Shown here piece by piece: positions 16,891 through 26,692 of a DNA stretch of 64,000 nucleotides (the first letter of the stretch is position 1; each line of letters opens with the position of its first letter). Source of the DNA: an uncultured Clostridia bacterium (GTDB lineage: Bacteria > Bacillota > Clostridia > Christensenellales > CAG-917); NCBI GenBank assembly GCA_947581925.1, contig CANPWB010000006.1, positions 1 through 64,000 on the forward strand, in the 5' to 3' direction. Under the pieces are notes generated by a model. That model saw nothing but the letters and a program-made list of their open reading frames with translations, did no database searches and was not told the DNA's origin. A program made the position numbers and the translations under genes.

Positions 16891-17784
16891 ATGACGGAAA
16901 CAGAGATCACCAATCTGCTCAAGCCGCGTTACAAGGCGTATCTTGAGGGCGCGTTCAGACAGATCGAGCCGACGAAGGCGGCAATGGAGTATCGCAAGCA
17001 ACTGCTTGTCAAGCTGCTCGACCGCTCGCAGGAGCTGCATATCCGCGGCATCGAGGACCCGGAGCTCATTTTTAAGACGGCGATAGACGAGCTTGGCGAC
17101 ATGTCCGACAACCTTGAAAAGTTTGAGAATCGCGAGAAGAACAAGGGCGAAATCAAGCGCAAGGTCTCCATGGGCACTATAATAGCAATGACGATAATCG
17201 CGTTGTTCGGGCTGCTGTACGTCATAGCGGGCGCGACGACGGGGCTTTGGCATCCGCTCTGGCTCGTGCTGCTCTTTGGCGTATTTGCAAGCGTGACAGT
17301 GCTTTTGACTTTTGCAGGCATCAAGCTCTACAAAAAGAAGAAGATAGTACCCATCAGGATCATGCTTGTCGCGATCGAGGTGATGCTGTCGGTGTTTGCA
17401 TTTCTCGTATTGCAGATACTCTTCAAGATAAACGGCAGCTGGCTCGTTTTTCTCGCAATGGTAGGGCTGATATTCGGCGTAGACACCGCGATAGCATTTC
17501 TTTTGGGCGACAAGACGAAGTGGATAGAATTTCCCATTTTCATCGAGGTGTTTTGCGTCATGCTGTACGTCATTTTGGGCATTGCGCTCGACCCCTTGAA
17601 CCATGTGGCGAGCATATGGCATCCGGGCTGGATACTGTGCCTCGCGGGCGTGATCGTCGCCATAGTGGAACTCATAGTATTCCTCGTGAACAGGGCGCGC
17701 CTCAAGGCTAAGATGGAAGAGGAGAGAGAGGAAGAACTCAATCAAAAGACGGACGAATCCTATTGGACAGAGTGGGACGACTGA
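16891..17784 (+). CDS. integral membrane protein with permease-prefix (HAAS-like) N-terminal domain
   Basis: Soluble helical N-terminus followed by multiple hydrophobic segments. Confidence 0.7.
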   Translation: MTETEITNLLKPRYKAYLEGAFRQIEPTKAAMEYRKQLLVKLLDRSQELHIRGIEDPELIFKTAIDELGDMSDNLEKFENREKNKGEIKRKVSMGTIIAMTIIALFGLLYVIAGATTGLWHPLWLVLLFGVFASVTVLLTFAGIKLYKKKKIVPIRIMLVAIEVMLSVFAFLVLQILFKINGSWLVFLAMVGLIFGVDTAIAFLLGDKTKWIEFPIFIEVFCVMLYVILGIALDPLNHVASIWHPGWILCLAGVIVAIVELIVFLVNRARLKAKMEEEREEELNQKTDESYWTEWDD

Positions 17785-17826
17785 TCGCACAAAATAGGGT
17801 CAGAACGCATATAATGAGGAGATAAA

Positions 17827-19134
17827 ATGCCTATTTCGTCAAAAAAGAAACTCAAAGCAGAGATATGGGACAGAATGCAATTTCTGTTCCGCAACTACTA
17901 TGACCGCATGGTGCACCTCAAGCTCGTCTACGACGGCAAGCTCGACATAGCCATTTTGAAACAGGTCATAGTGTATATGATAGAAAAAGCGCCCGTGTTG
18001 CACTCGAGTTTCAATACGACGGTGCTCGAGCCCTATTGGAAAGAGGAAAATTATACCATTGACGACATCTTGACGGTCACCGAGACGACGGACGCGGATA
18101 AGGACGCAGATGTTTTCCTCTCGGGCACGATACCGTATGACAACAATGTGCAGATGAAGATAGCCGTATTCGAGCAGGAGACGGAGACGGGCACAAAGAC
18201 CGTGCTGGCGCTCAGAGAAAACCATATGTGCATGGACGGCGGCGATCTCAAGTATTTCATCGTCACGCTGGTACAAAACTACAACCGCCTCAAAAATTCC
18301 GCGTACGGCGAGATAGGGATGAAGTCCGGCTCGCGCAGTCTTGATCAGATATATTCCAAATTCGAGGGCGACGACTTAAAACACGCGCGCGGGCTGTACA
18401 AAAATATCGCGAAAAGCCAGGACCATGTCGGCTTTCCGTGGAGCGCTCCCTCGGACAATGATGAGAACCGCATAATCCGCCGCGAGATAGACGAGGCGCA
18501 TTTCGCCGCGTTGCGCGCGACTTCCAAAAAGCTGGGCATAACAATAAACGACGCGGTCATGGCGATCACTTTCCGCTCGCTCTACGACCTTTGCGGGCTT
18601 AAGGACGACGACAGCCTCACGGTGTCCTGCGCGATAGACTTGCGCAAACACATCGTAGAGGGCGGGGCAAAGGGCGGTCTCACCAACCACACCGCGTGGC
18701 TCGCTTGCCGTACGCTCGAGAGGGGCGCGACAATGCAGGACACCGTCGTCAATGTCATCCGCTCCATGAAAACGTTCAAACGTGATAAGTTTTCGGGACT
18801 CTATTCGCTGCCGCTCTTAAAACTCGCATATACGATTTTGCCGCAGGACGTCGCCGAGATAGCGATAAAGCTCGGCTACGACAACCCCTTGCTCGCGGTC
18901 AGCAATATGGGACAGCTCGACGACAAGGGCATGACCTTCGACGGGCTCACGCTGAGGAGCGGATTCATCTCGGGAGCCACGAAATACAAACCCTTCTTCC
19001 TCATGTCCGTCACGACGCTACTGGGCAGAATGACGCTCTCCACCGCGATACGCGGCTCCGCCCCCGACGTCGCCGTCGCGAACAAGTATTTTGACCTCTT
19101 CGAGAAGTACCTCGACGAATTCACCGATATCTGA
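17827..19134 (+). CDS. condensation-domain/alcohol-acetyltransferase-like acyltransferase
   Basis: HxxxDG motif (NHMCMDGGDLKYF), length and architecture typical of the condensation superfamily. Confidence 0.7.
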   Translation: MPISSKKKLKAEIWDRMQFLFRNYYDRMVHLKLVYDGKLDIAILKQVIVYMIEKAPVLHSSFNTTVLEPYWKEENYTIDDILTVTETTDADKDADVFLSGTIPYDNNVQMKIAVFEQETETGTKTVLALRENHMCMDGGDLKYFIVTLVQNYNRLKNSAYGEIGMKSGSRSLDQIYSKFEGDDLKHARGLYKNIAKSQDHVGFPWSAPSDNDENRIIRREIDEAHFAALRATSKKLGITINDAVMAITFRSLYDLCGLKDDDSLTVSCAIDLRKHIVEGGAKGGLTNHTAWLACRTLERGATMQDTVVNVIRSMKTFKRDKFSGLYSLPLLKLAYTILPQDVAEIAIKLGYDNPLLAVSNMGQLDDKGMTFDGLTLRSGFISGATKYKPFFLMSVTTLLGRMTLSTAIRGSAPDVAVANKYFDLFEKYLDEFTDI

Positions 19135-19149
19135 GAAAAGCGCGTATGC

Positions 19150-19400
19150 GCGCCAAATCGCATACAAACGAATTTTTACGCAGGGCTGCTCGCCCCGCAC
19201 GCCCCAGGTGGGGCGCTGCCCCACACGCCACACGCAGGGCTGCTCGCCCTGCACCTCGGTAAGGGACTTCGTCCCCTGCACCCCAAGCTAAAAACGCGAG
19301 CTAGGCAAATACTTGCCGTCGCTCGCGTTTTTGATTGTGTGTATGGTACAAACTCCAGCGTGAGAGCTTGATATTGACGTCGCGCATTGTCCGAGGTTAA
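19150..19400. repeat. composite hairpin repeat (copy 1)
   Basis: GGGCTGCTCGCCC, GTGGGGCGCTGCCCCAC and GGGACTTCGTCCC hairpins, then AGCTAAAAACGCGAG..CTCGCGTTTTT and 'actccagcgtgagagcttgatattgacgtc'. Confidence 0.75.
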
Positions 19401-19421
19401 CGTAACCTCTGTCCGAGCGTC

Positions 19422-19560
19422 ATCGGGGTCCCCATAATAATGAGCATAGCGAATTTTATGGGGTATTAGATCGGGGTCCCCATAATAATGAGCATAGCGA
19501 ATTTTATGGGGTATTAGATCGGGGTCCCCGCAAAAATATTAAATGTTTTTGCGGGGTGAA
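19422..19560. repeat. two identical 48-bp tandem units plus a diverged third (GGGGTCCCC hairpin family)
   Basis: atcggggtccccataataatgagcatagcgaattttatggggtattag at 19422-19469 and 19470-19517; related hairpin 19518-19560. Confidence 0.9.
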
Positions 19561-19594
19561 TACACGGACTTTGCTCTGTTTGAGCTCTCTTTGC

Positions 19595-20935
19595 TCACTT
19601 TATTTTTGCGCTGATCTTTTCGATATAGCGGCTGTGCTCGGTTTTTTGACCGGCGGCGCGCACAAAGGCGCGGATGTCGTCGCGGTAGTCCTCGACGTCG
19701 TCCTCGTCGAGGTCAAGCTCGTCCGCATATTCGAGGTATTCCGAGAGGCAGAGGTAATACTCCATCTCAAAATTTTCGTAAAGTTTCGTGTCTATGCTGC
19801 CAAGCTCGAAGTTATTTTTGAGGGCGGTGCGCTCGCGCTTTGTTTTTTCCAGCCATTTGAGGGAGCCCTCCTTGTCGCCGAGGTACTTACTGCTCACGAA
19901 GAGGTTTCTGTACGCATACGCCAAAAACAGCGAGAGCAAGCCTTTTGAGTCTATGTTTCGCACGGCGGGCGAGGCGGTTTCGAGGGCTTGTATGCTGTCG
20001 AGAGTCTTAAACGCCCACTCCCTGCAATGCTCCATATTCTTTTTTACGCCGTCCCCCGAGAGGTCGGGGCACATCGCGTACAGCAAATACGCATACGTCA
20101 TATTTTGCGTCACAAAGACTGTAGCCCACTCGTTGAAAGTGCCGATATCGTCCGCGTGTATGCCCTCGAGTATGGCGAGGTTCTTGTCCCTGAACGCGCG
20201 GAAGGCTGGTCTGTCCACATAAAATTCGCTGTCCTCGCGCGCCTTCATAGCCGAGAGCAACTCGAAGAAGGATATGCTGATGGCAGTCGCCGAGGCGAGC
20301 TCGTCCGAGAAGAGAGAGCTGTATGCGTCGCGAAATTTTTTCATCTCCTCGAGGGTCTTGTCCCCGTCGCCGAACATGTGCGCCGCCTGCGTATAAAAAA
20401 GTATGTACTGCGCAAGTTCATAGTCAGAACACTTTGACCCCTGCGCCGAGAAGTGGCTCTCGATGAAGTCCCGCATCTTGTAGCGGTTGTTTATGAGCTC
20501 CATCTTGTTGACGTCCACGGACATCTTCTGCCGCGAGAAGAAGTACGCGGCGATACCCTCCGCGAAAACGTCCTCGTCTCCCGCGCACGCGATTGGCTGT
20601 ACGAACGCATTGTCGAAGTCGGAAGGGTAGACTATCTTCTCCTCCTCACGCCTCACGCAGTGAACCTTCGTCATGCCGTAAGAGGCGAGGGCGTATCCCA
20701 GTTCGAAATACAGATTGCCGCTCACGCTGCCGTCCGCGCGGTTGCCGAATATGACGATCGCCTGATTGCAGCGCTTGAGTTGCCCGAGCACGGTATCGCC
20801 CACGGACGCGAATTCGGAGCTATTGTCCGAGTTGCCGCCCACTATACAGCCGTACCCGCGCCTTTCAAGCAGAGCCTTTACTTTGAGCGCGGACGAGATG
20901 TTTCCGCTCCAAACGATAAAAATATTGTCTTTCAT
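19595..20935 (-). CDS. TIR-like (predicted nucleotide-binding) domain protein with helical C-terminal domain
   Basis: NIFIVWSGN...LKVKALLERRGY...QAIVIFGNRADGSVSGNLYFELGYALASYGMTKVHCV matches the TIR-like pattern with a candidate catalytic Glu in FELG. Confidence 0.75.
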   Translation of the reverse strand: MKDNIFIVWSGNISSALKVKALLERRGYGCIVGGNSDNSSEFASVGDTVLGQLKRCNQAIVIFGNRADGSVSGNLYFELGYALASYGMTKVHCVRREEEKIVYPSDFDNAFVQPIACAGDEDVFAEGIAAYFFSRQKMSVDVNKMELINNRYKMRDFIESHFSAQGSKCSDYELAQYILFYTQAAHMFGDGDKTLEEMKKFRDAYSSLFSDELASATAISISFFELLSAMKAREDSEFYVDRPAFRAFRDKNLAILEGIHADDIGTFNEWATVFVTQNMTYAYLLYAMCPDLSGDGVKKNMEHCREWAFKTLDSIQALETASPAVRNIDSKGLLSLFLAYAYRNLFVSSKYLGDKEGSLKWLEKTKRERTALKNNFELGSIDTKLYENFEMEYYLCLSEYLEYADELDLDEDDVEDYRDDIRAFVRAAGQKTEHSRYIEKISAKIK

Positions 20936-21082
20936 AAGCGTTCTCCTTTAGAGATTATAATAAAACTCTTTTCCGTTTGCAACAAAATTCTCAAATTGCC
21001 TTAAATGCGCAAATAGCACTTGAAATGCAAAATTCATTGTGATAAAATTATTTTAATATAATGTTTAGGGGAGATAAAAATC

Positions 21083-21997
21083 ATGACGCTTGCAAAATTT
21101 CTGTTTGTCGCCATAGACAAAATGTACGACAAATCGCAAAACGAAAACAAAGTCCTCAAATTCGAGGGCGTGACATTTGAGGAAAAAAAGGACATTGCTT
21201 ACGGCGAGACGGCAAATGAAAAGCTGGACATATGCTACGTCAAGCGTACCGTCGGCGAGAAATATCCCGTTTTCTTCGAGATACACGGCGGCGGATTCGT
21301 CGCGGGCGACAAGTGCCACAGGCGCGGCCTCTCGAGATGGGCGGCAAACCTCGGCTATTTCGTCGTCAACGTCAACTACGCTTTGGGACCCGAGGAGAAG
21401 TTCCCGCTCGGCGTACAGCACCTCGTCAAGGCGCTCAATTGGGTGGGCGAGAATGCCGAGAAGTACAATCTTGACCTCGACAATATGTGCGTATCGGGCG
21501 ACAGCGCGGGCGGATATTACAGCGCTATGCTCGCCTGCGTCGCGACAAACAAGGCTTTGCAGGAGAAGTTCGGCGTCAGTACGGATCTGAAGTTCCGCAC
21601 CTGCATGCTCAACTGCGGCATCTACGACATCAACGAGGCGCTCAGCAAGAAGCTGCCTTTCCGCCTCACGGACAGGATACTCTTCGACTTTGCGGGCGTA
21701 CACGTCAAGCAATTGCCGGAGTATGAGTATCACGACGTGCTCGCCCCCTTCGATTTTGTGGACAAGTCTTTCCCCGCCGCGTTCATCACTTATGCGGAAA
21801 AGGATATATTCTGCAAGGGACAAGGGCAAAAGCTCATAGCAAAACTCAATGAGCTCGGCGTACATGTGGAACAGCATCACTCCGTCAAGTTGCTTGACAA
21901 CCACACATATCCGCTCAGCTGGACGACAAAACTCGCGGCAGAAAACGTCAAACTCGCGGAGGATTTCCTGCGTCGCGCGGCAAAGAGAGAGGTCTGA
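21083..21997 (+). CDS. alpha/beta hydrolase (HSL/esterase-like)
   Basis: EIHGGGFVAGDK oxyanion motif, GDSAGGYYSAM nucleophile elbow, C-terminal His. Confidence 0.9.
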   Translation: MTLAKFLFVAIDKMYDKSQNENKVLKFEGVTFEEKKDIAYGETANEKLDICYVKRTVGEKYPVFFEIHGGGFVAGDKCHRRGLSRWAANLGYFVVNVNYALGPEEKFPLGVQHLVKALNWVGENAEKYNLDLDNMCVSGDSAGGYYSAMLACVATNKALQEKFGVSTDLKFRTCMLNCGIYDINEALSKKLPFRLTDRILFDFAGVHVKQLPEYEYHDVLAPFDFVDKSFPAAFITYAEKDIFCKGQGQKLIAKLNELGVHVEQHHSVKLLDNHTYPLSWTTKLAAENVKLAEDFLRRAAKREV

Positions 21998-22222
21998 CGC
22001 ATCTTCTGCCTCCCTGCATTTGCGCAGGGCGGAAGTTTTCGGACTATATGCCGTCTTGCAAGGGCGGTCCATAGGGGCAGTTTTGCCGCGGCGACGGTTT
22101 TGTCTGTAAGCCTCGGCAGCGCCCAACAGGGCAGTGCCGCTCATAGGCGTAGGCAGCTTTGCAAAGCGACAAAAACGGCAAAAAAATATATATGGGGGCG
22201 CAAAATTCGCCCCCCTTATGCT

Positions 22223-22876
22223 ATGAAAAAGAAGGACAAACAAAAAACGGGCTATGTTCCCAAAGAGTACTCCCCAGTTGATAATATCGACAGAGACAAG
22301 TACTCCGAGGAGGAGATAGATCGCGCAAGAGAGGAGGTCGCCTCGCACAATAAGCGCGTGAAGGGTCTTGGCATACTCAGCGTCATCTGGACGTTTTTGA
22401 GCACGGTGTATGCCATAGTTTCCGCTTGCGTCCTCATCTCCCGCCGCTGGGTGGACCACACCGTCACCTATGTGCTCATAGGTATTTTGGTGTTGTACGT
22501 CGGCATTTTCATAGGCGTCGCCGTCTGTGCGTTCGCAAGTCCAAAGGACGGCAAAAAAAGCATGAAGGGCGTAAAGACGGCCTTGAAATTCTTGAAACCC
22601 GTAATGTCCATAGTGCTCGTCGCGCTTTCTATCACGCAGGTCGTCGCAGTATCTATGGACGCGTTCTCTCTCTCGAAAGTGTTCTTTATGGTGTTCACGA
22701 TGCTCGTCGCCTTTTTGCAGATAACTTTTCGAGTGCTGCTGCTTGTCGCCAAAGCGAGGGCAAAGAAAATAGCCAAAGGCTATGAGGTCCGCGTGGAGCG
22801 TTTTATAGACGGGCAAAAGAAGAAGAAAAACTTTCGCGCCAAACTCAAAGAAAAACAGTACCGCGACGATCGATAG
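22223..22876 (+). CDS. hypothetical membrane protein
   Basis: Start MKKKDKQKTGYV; several hydrophobic segments. Confidence 0.65.
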   Translation: MKKKDKQKTGYVPKEYSPVDNIDRDKYSEEEIDRAREEVASHNKRVKGLGILSVIWTFLSTVYAIVSACVLISRRWVDHTVTYVLIGILVLYVGIFIGVAVCAFASPKDGKKSMKGVKTALKFLKPVMSIVLVALSITQVVAVSMDAFSLSKVFFMVFTMLVAFLQITFRVLLLVAKARAKKIAKGYEVRVERFIDGQKKKKNFRAKLKEKQYRDDR

Positions 22877-22944
22877 CGGTTTTTATCATTAAGAAAATCA
22901 AAATGCAGAAAGATTTTATATAATCCACTAAAAAATCGACGGGA

Positions 22945-23193
22945 TCACATATCGGTCAATCCAAGCAAATAATCCACGGTGACGCCATAGAAAGCGGCTG
23001 TATCGGCAAGAAATTGCAATGGCGGCTGCCTTTGTTCTTTTTCATAATGTAGATATGTGACGCTGTTCAACCCGAGCAATTCAGCACATTGCCGCTGAGT
23101 CAGCCCTCTTTCTTCTCGAAGTTCTTTTAAACGTATTCCCAATATAACTTTTTTACCTACAATATTCTGATTATTTCCCATATTCCTTGACAT
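22945..23193 (-). CDS. XRE-family HTH regulator
   Basis: IRLKELREERGLTQRQCAELLGLNSVTYLHYEKEQRQPPLQFLADTAAFYGVTVDYLLGLTD. Confidence 0.9.
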   Translation of the reverse strand: MSRNMGNNQNIVGKKVILGIRLKELREERGLTQRQCAELLGLNSVTYLHYEKEQRQPPLQFLADTAAFYGVTVDYLLGLTDM

Positions 23194-23239
23194 ATTACCA
23201 TTTTGGTAATAAAATAGAGAAAAACTACCAAATTGGTAG
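23187..23239 (+). promoter_or_regulatory. promoter TTGACA(23187)-17-TAAAAT(23210) with two palindromic operators ATTACCA-TTT-TGGTAAT (23194-23210) and CTACCA-AAT-TGGTAG (23225-23239)
   Basis: Perfect palindromes, centres 30 bp apart. Confidence 0.8.
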
Positions 23240-23261
23240 CAATAAAAAGGAGTATGAGCAT

Positions 23262-24893
23262 ATGAGAAAAAAAATTATTGCAAGACTAGCCGTCGTTTTA
23301 GCTCTGATACTGACCATCTCTTGTATATTTGCGGGATGCGATGGATTGTTTGGCAACCGCGGCGACGATTCGCCAAAGGAATACACGATCCAGTACACCG
23401 ACGACGTAGGAACGCATATGTTAAATGTTAAGGAGGGTGCTCCGTATTCTTTGGAGAGTATCCCAAGCCGATATGGCTATGAGTTTTTGGGGCTCTTTGA
23501 CGCGCAGACAGGAGGGAAGCAGTATGTCGGAGCCAACGGTTCTTCGCTCACGCCGTTCAGGGACAATGAAAGTTTGATATTGTTTCCACAGTTCAGCCCT
23601 CTTGAATATACGGTGATTTTAGATTACGGCGACGCGGCGGTCACGGGCGTGAGGTCTGTCACCGCCACATATGACAATGAGCTCCCCGAACTTCCCAACG
23701 GGCTTAGCCTTGCGCATCATAGTTTCACGGGTTGGTACACCGAGAAGAATGGGAACGGCATACAGATCGCCGACGCTTATGGAAACATCCCCCTTGTTTC
23801 TGTGTTCAACAAGAAGAATTTCAATATTGATGATGAGGCGCGTCGCGTCTATTTGTATGCAGGTTTTGCAATCGACAAGCAAACCGTGACATTTAACTTT
23901 GGAGATGGTATTCCCGCGGAAACTATGCTTGTCCCCTATGACACGCCTATAGGAGATATTGTGCCCAAGACAAGAAATGACAAGGGAGAGGCCGGAGCAA
24001 CTTGGAGCAAGAGCCAAGGCGGGGCAGTGTTCTCCGGGAATGTGACCGAGGATATGACGCTTTATGTCAGGGATTGGGCGCCCGTCATAGAACTGAACGG
24101 CAATGGCGTGGAGATCGCGCCTATCGTAGCAAAAGCGGGAACGACGGTAACCCTTCCGATCCCGGAAAAGCCGCTTGCAAAGTTTCTGTATTGGGAAGAT
24201 GAAAACGGAGAGGAATACACCTCTAAGCAGATGCCCGACAGTAGCATAAAACTCAATGCCGTTTGGCAGGCAAAAATAGTGTTTGATGAGAACGGCGGCA
24301 GCGATGTAGCCGACATATCCGAACCCACAGGAGAGACGATCGCTCTTCCGAAGCCCGAGAAAGATGGATATATTTTCGCGGGTTGGTACACGGCGGACAA
24401 AGAAAAGTATACTCAAACAAAAATGCCTTATGCAGGAATTGCCTTAAAAGCAGGCTGGTACAAGGCAAAAAGCGCGTCAAAGACTTTGGTAGATGGCAAC
24501 AGCTCCGTGCAGAGCGATAGCCACCGTGATACCTTTATGGATGCCTTAACGTTGAATTTTTCGGAATATCTGCCATCGGATTTTGACGGAGATATAACCG
24601 TCACGGTAAAATGGCAAGAGAAAAATACAGATGGAGGAAAGAAGAAGGTCGCAGTAGGTTTCTATTCAAAGAAAACCGTCAGCGAAGATTACTTGATTTT
24701 GCGGACAGTCATCGAGCATGCAGATAAAAGTTATATGGACGTGGAGAGAACTTTCAACACGCATCTGACAGGCAACAAGATATATGTCACTTTAGCGAGC
24801 GATTCAAACTCTACAGGTTGGCTGTATAATGGCTATGTATCAGACTTCCGTTATCAACTTACATATCCAGATATTTCATTCTTATATCTGTAA
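23262..24893 (+). CDS. lipoprotein with InlB B-repeat (Listeria-Bacteroides) domains
   Basis: Lipobox LTISCIFAGC; repeats such as IVFDENGGSDVADISEPTGETIALPKPEKDGYIFAGWYT. Confidence 0.85.
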   Translation: MRKKIIARLAVVLALILTISCIFAGCDGLFGNRGDDSPKEYTIQYTDDVGTHMLNVKEGAPYSLESIPSRYGYEFLGLFDAQTGGKQYVGANGSSLTPFRDNESLILFPQFSPLEYTVILDYGDAAVTGVRSVTATYDNELPELPNGLSLAHHSFTGWYTEKNGNGIQIADAYGNIPLVSVFNKKNFNIDDEARRVYLYAGFAIDKQTVTFNFGDGIPAETMLVPYDTPIGDIVPKTRNDKGEAGATWSKSQGGAVFSGNVTEDMTLYVRDWAPVIELNGNGVEIAPIVAKAGTTVTLPIPEKPLAKFLYWEDENGEEYTSKQMPDSSIKLNAVWQAKIVFDENGGSDVADISEPTGETIALPKPEKDGYIFAGWYTADKEKYTQTKMPYAGIALKAGWYKAKSASKTLVDGNSSVQSDSHRDTFMDALTLNFSEYLPSDFDGDITVTVKWQEKNTDGGKKKVAVGFYSKKTVSEDYLILRTVIEHADKSYMDVERTFNTHLTGNKIYVTLASDSNSTGWLYNGYVSDFRYQLTYPDISFLYL

Positions 24894-24909
24894 TAAATTC
24901 TCGCTTTTG

Positions 24910-24937
24910 CCGCCCGCCTTTCAAGCGGGCGGTTTTT
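24910..24937 (+). terminator. intrinsic terminator
   Basis: CCGCCCGC-ctttcaa-GCGGGCGG-TTTTT. Confidence 0.9.
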
Positions 24938-24992
24938 ATATTTGCGAGTCCTATTTTTTGGAGAAAAAGTTGTCAATTTTTTGGAGTGAAAA

Positions 24993-25024
24993 TTGTCAAC
25001 CGAGTTTTGATTTTCGGTTGATAA
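24993..25024 (+). promoter_or_regulatory. BirA operator 1: TTGTCAACC-N14-GGTTGATAA
   Basis: One mismatch in the inverted repeat; upstream of birA. Confidence 0.75.
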
Positions 25025-25093
25025 TTTGGGACGATCGAATTTCGGAGAGAGATATTGTGACAAAAGTTGCGGGGTTTTTCATTGTATGATTTC

Positions 25094-25129
25094 AATTGTC
25101 AACCTATTTTTGAATTTTGGTTGACAATT
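25094..25129 (+). promoter_or_regulatory. BirA operator 2: AATTGTCAACC-N14-GGTTGACAATT
   Basis: Perfect 11-bp arms; matches the BirA consensus as I recall it (TTGTnAACC-N14-16-GGTTnACAA). Confidence 0.9.
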
Positions 25130-25187
25130 CGCGATTTTCCCTATATAATAATGAAAAATGCGATAAAAAACGATCGGGAGAGCGAAT

Positions 25188-26132
25188 ATGACGAGCGAAG
25201 ATGTGTTGAAATATCTTGAAGAAAACAGGGAGAGCTATGTTTCGGGCTCCAAACTCGCGCAGGAGTTAGGCGTGAGCAGGAGCGCGGTCTGGAAGGTGGT
25301 CTCCGCCCTCAAAGCGCAGGGCTTCCCCATAGATTGCGTGCGCAACCGGGGCTATCGCCTCACGGGGGACATGTTGAGCGAGGCGGGCATACGCAAGTAC
25401 ATGTTTGTAGGCGCGTACAAATTCCGCATATACGACATAGTGACTTCCACAAACGACGTCGCGCGCGAGCTTGCGGCGCTGGGCGAGCCCGAGGGCACCG
25501 TCGTAATAGCGCGAGTTCAATCGGCGGGCAGAGGGCGTATGGGGCGCAGTTTCTACTCTCCCGAGGGGTGCGGAGTTTACTTTTCCATAATAGTGCGCCC
25601 TAAGCGAATGGAGAGGCTGCTTACGGTTATGGCGGCGGTGGCTGTCGCGGACGGAATCGAGGACGCAGGCGGGCTTGACACGTCTATAAAGTGGGTCAAC
25701 GACGTATATGTGGGCGAAAAAAAGTGCTGCGGCATATTGACTGAGGCTATCACGGATATGGAGACGGGCGGCATAGACTACGCCGTCATTGGCATAGGCA
25801 TAAACGTGCGCACTCCCGAGGGCGGATTCGGCAAGCTCAAAAACATCGCCGCCGCGGCTTTGGACGGCGTACAGGACGCGCTCAACAAGACCGTAGCGAA
25901 GGTGCTGGACAGGTTTTATGAGCTGTACACCCTCAGCGAGAGGGACGAGATCGTCAGCGAATACAAGGCGCGCTCCTTCCTCATAGGCAGGGAAGTAAAC
26001 GTCGTAAAAGGCGACTACGAGGCTCCCGCGACAGTCGTGGACATCGACGACGACTGCCGCCTCGTCGTCAGATACTCCGAAACGCTTGAGACCGAGAGCC
26101 TCTCCGCCGGTGAAGTCAAGATAAAGCTGTAA
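25188..26132 (+). CDS. birA: bifunctional biotin operon repressor / biotin-protein ligase
   Basis: N-terminal HTH LAQELGVSRSAVWKVVSALKAQG; catalytic SAGRGRMGRSFYSPEG and SIKWVNDVYVGEKKCCGILTE. Confidence 0.96.
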   Translation: MTSEDVLKYLEENRESYVSGSKLAQELGVSRSAVWKVVSALKAQGFPIDCVRNRGYRLTGDMLSEAGIRKYMFVGAYKFRIYDIVTSTNDVARELAALGEPEGTVVIARVQSAGRGRMGRSFYSPEGCGVYFSIIVRPKRMERLLTVMAAVAVADGIEDAGGLDTSIKWVNDVYVGEKKCCGILTEAITDMETGGIDYAVIGIGINVRTPEGGFGKLKNIAAAALDGVQDALNKTVAKVLDRFYELYTLSERDEIVSEYKARSFLIGREVNVVKGDYEAPATVVDIDDDCRLVVRYSETLETESLSAGEVKIKL

Positions 26133-26359
26133 ATGACAAAACCCGCACTTTACTTATACAAAATAACAAGATAAACGTACCTTCTGTCCATGCGCTCTTA
26201 TACACGGACTTTGCCGTGTCCGAGCGATTAACGTACCCTTTGTCCGAGAGTGCCTGTTCGCGGACGGACGCCGTGCCCGAGCATAGGCCTCCCCCTTCTG
26301 CAACGCTGGATAGAGGGCTATCGGGGTCCCCGCAAAAATATGTAATGTTTTTGTGGGGT

Positions 26360-26660
26360 GAGGTTTAGGGGGAGGCTCCGCCGAATAGGCGGTGGTGGGG
26401 GTCACTGTTATATAACGCAACGCAAAATAAAGGTACTCAGGGCCCCCGCAAAATCACTGCGTAATTTTGCGAAGACCCCGTATCGCTCAACATGACAGGT
26501 ATAAAAACATGTCATTCCGAGCTTGTCGAGGAATCCCCTGGTGCAGTGTGGAGTGCCTCTATCAGGGGGGGGATGTTTCGACTTCGCTGCGCTCCGCTCA
26601 ACATGACAGGTTATATAACGTGTCATTCCGAGCTTGTCGAGGAATCCCATTGTTTCGGCT
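26360..26660. repeat. intergenic repeat cluster (G-rich, GGGGTCCCC and TCGAGGAATCCCC families)
   Basis: gggggaggctccgcc..ggtggtgggggtcactgttatataacgcaacgc and two tcattccgagcttgtcgaggaatccc copies. Confidence 0.8.
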
Positions 26661-26692
26661 TTCTATTGAGCCAATAATAAGATAGAGGAAAC

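Noticed and set aside
16885-17790. 301-aa ORF antisense to the 16891 membrane protein
   Set aside because: Mirror ORF with low-complexity His/Tyr/Arg composition.
19422-19560. CRISPR-like array
   Set aside because: Repeats are directly adjacent 48-bp units without spacers, and each is a hairpin of the dispersed intergenic family; no cas genes.
21065-22816. 583-aa ORF on the minus strand
   Set aside because: Fully antisense to the alpha/beta hydrolase and membrane protein genes; composition (Tyr/His/Arg-rich) is typical of shadow ORFs in GC-rich coding DNA.
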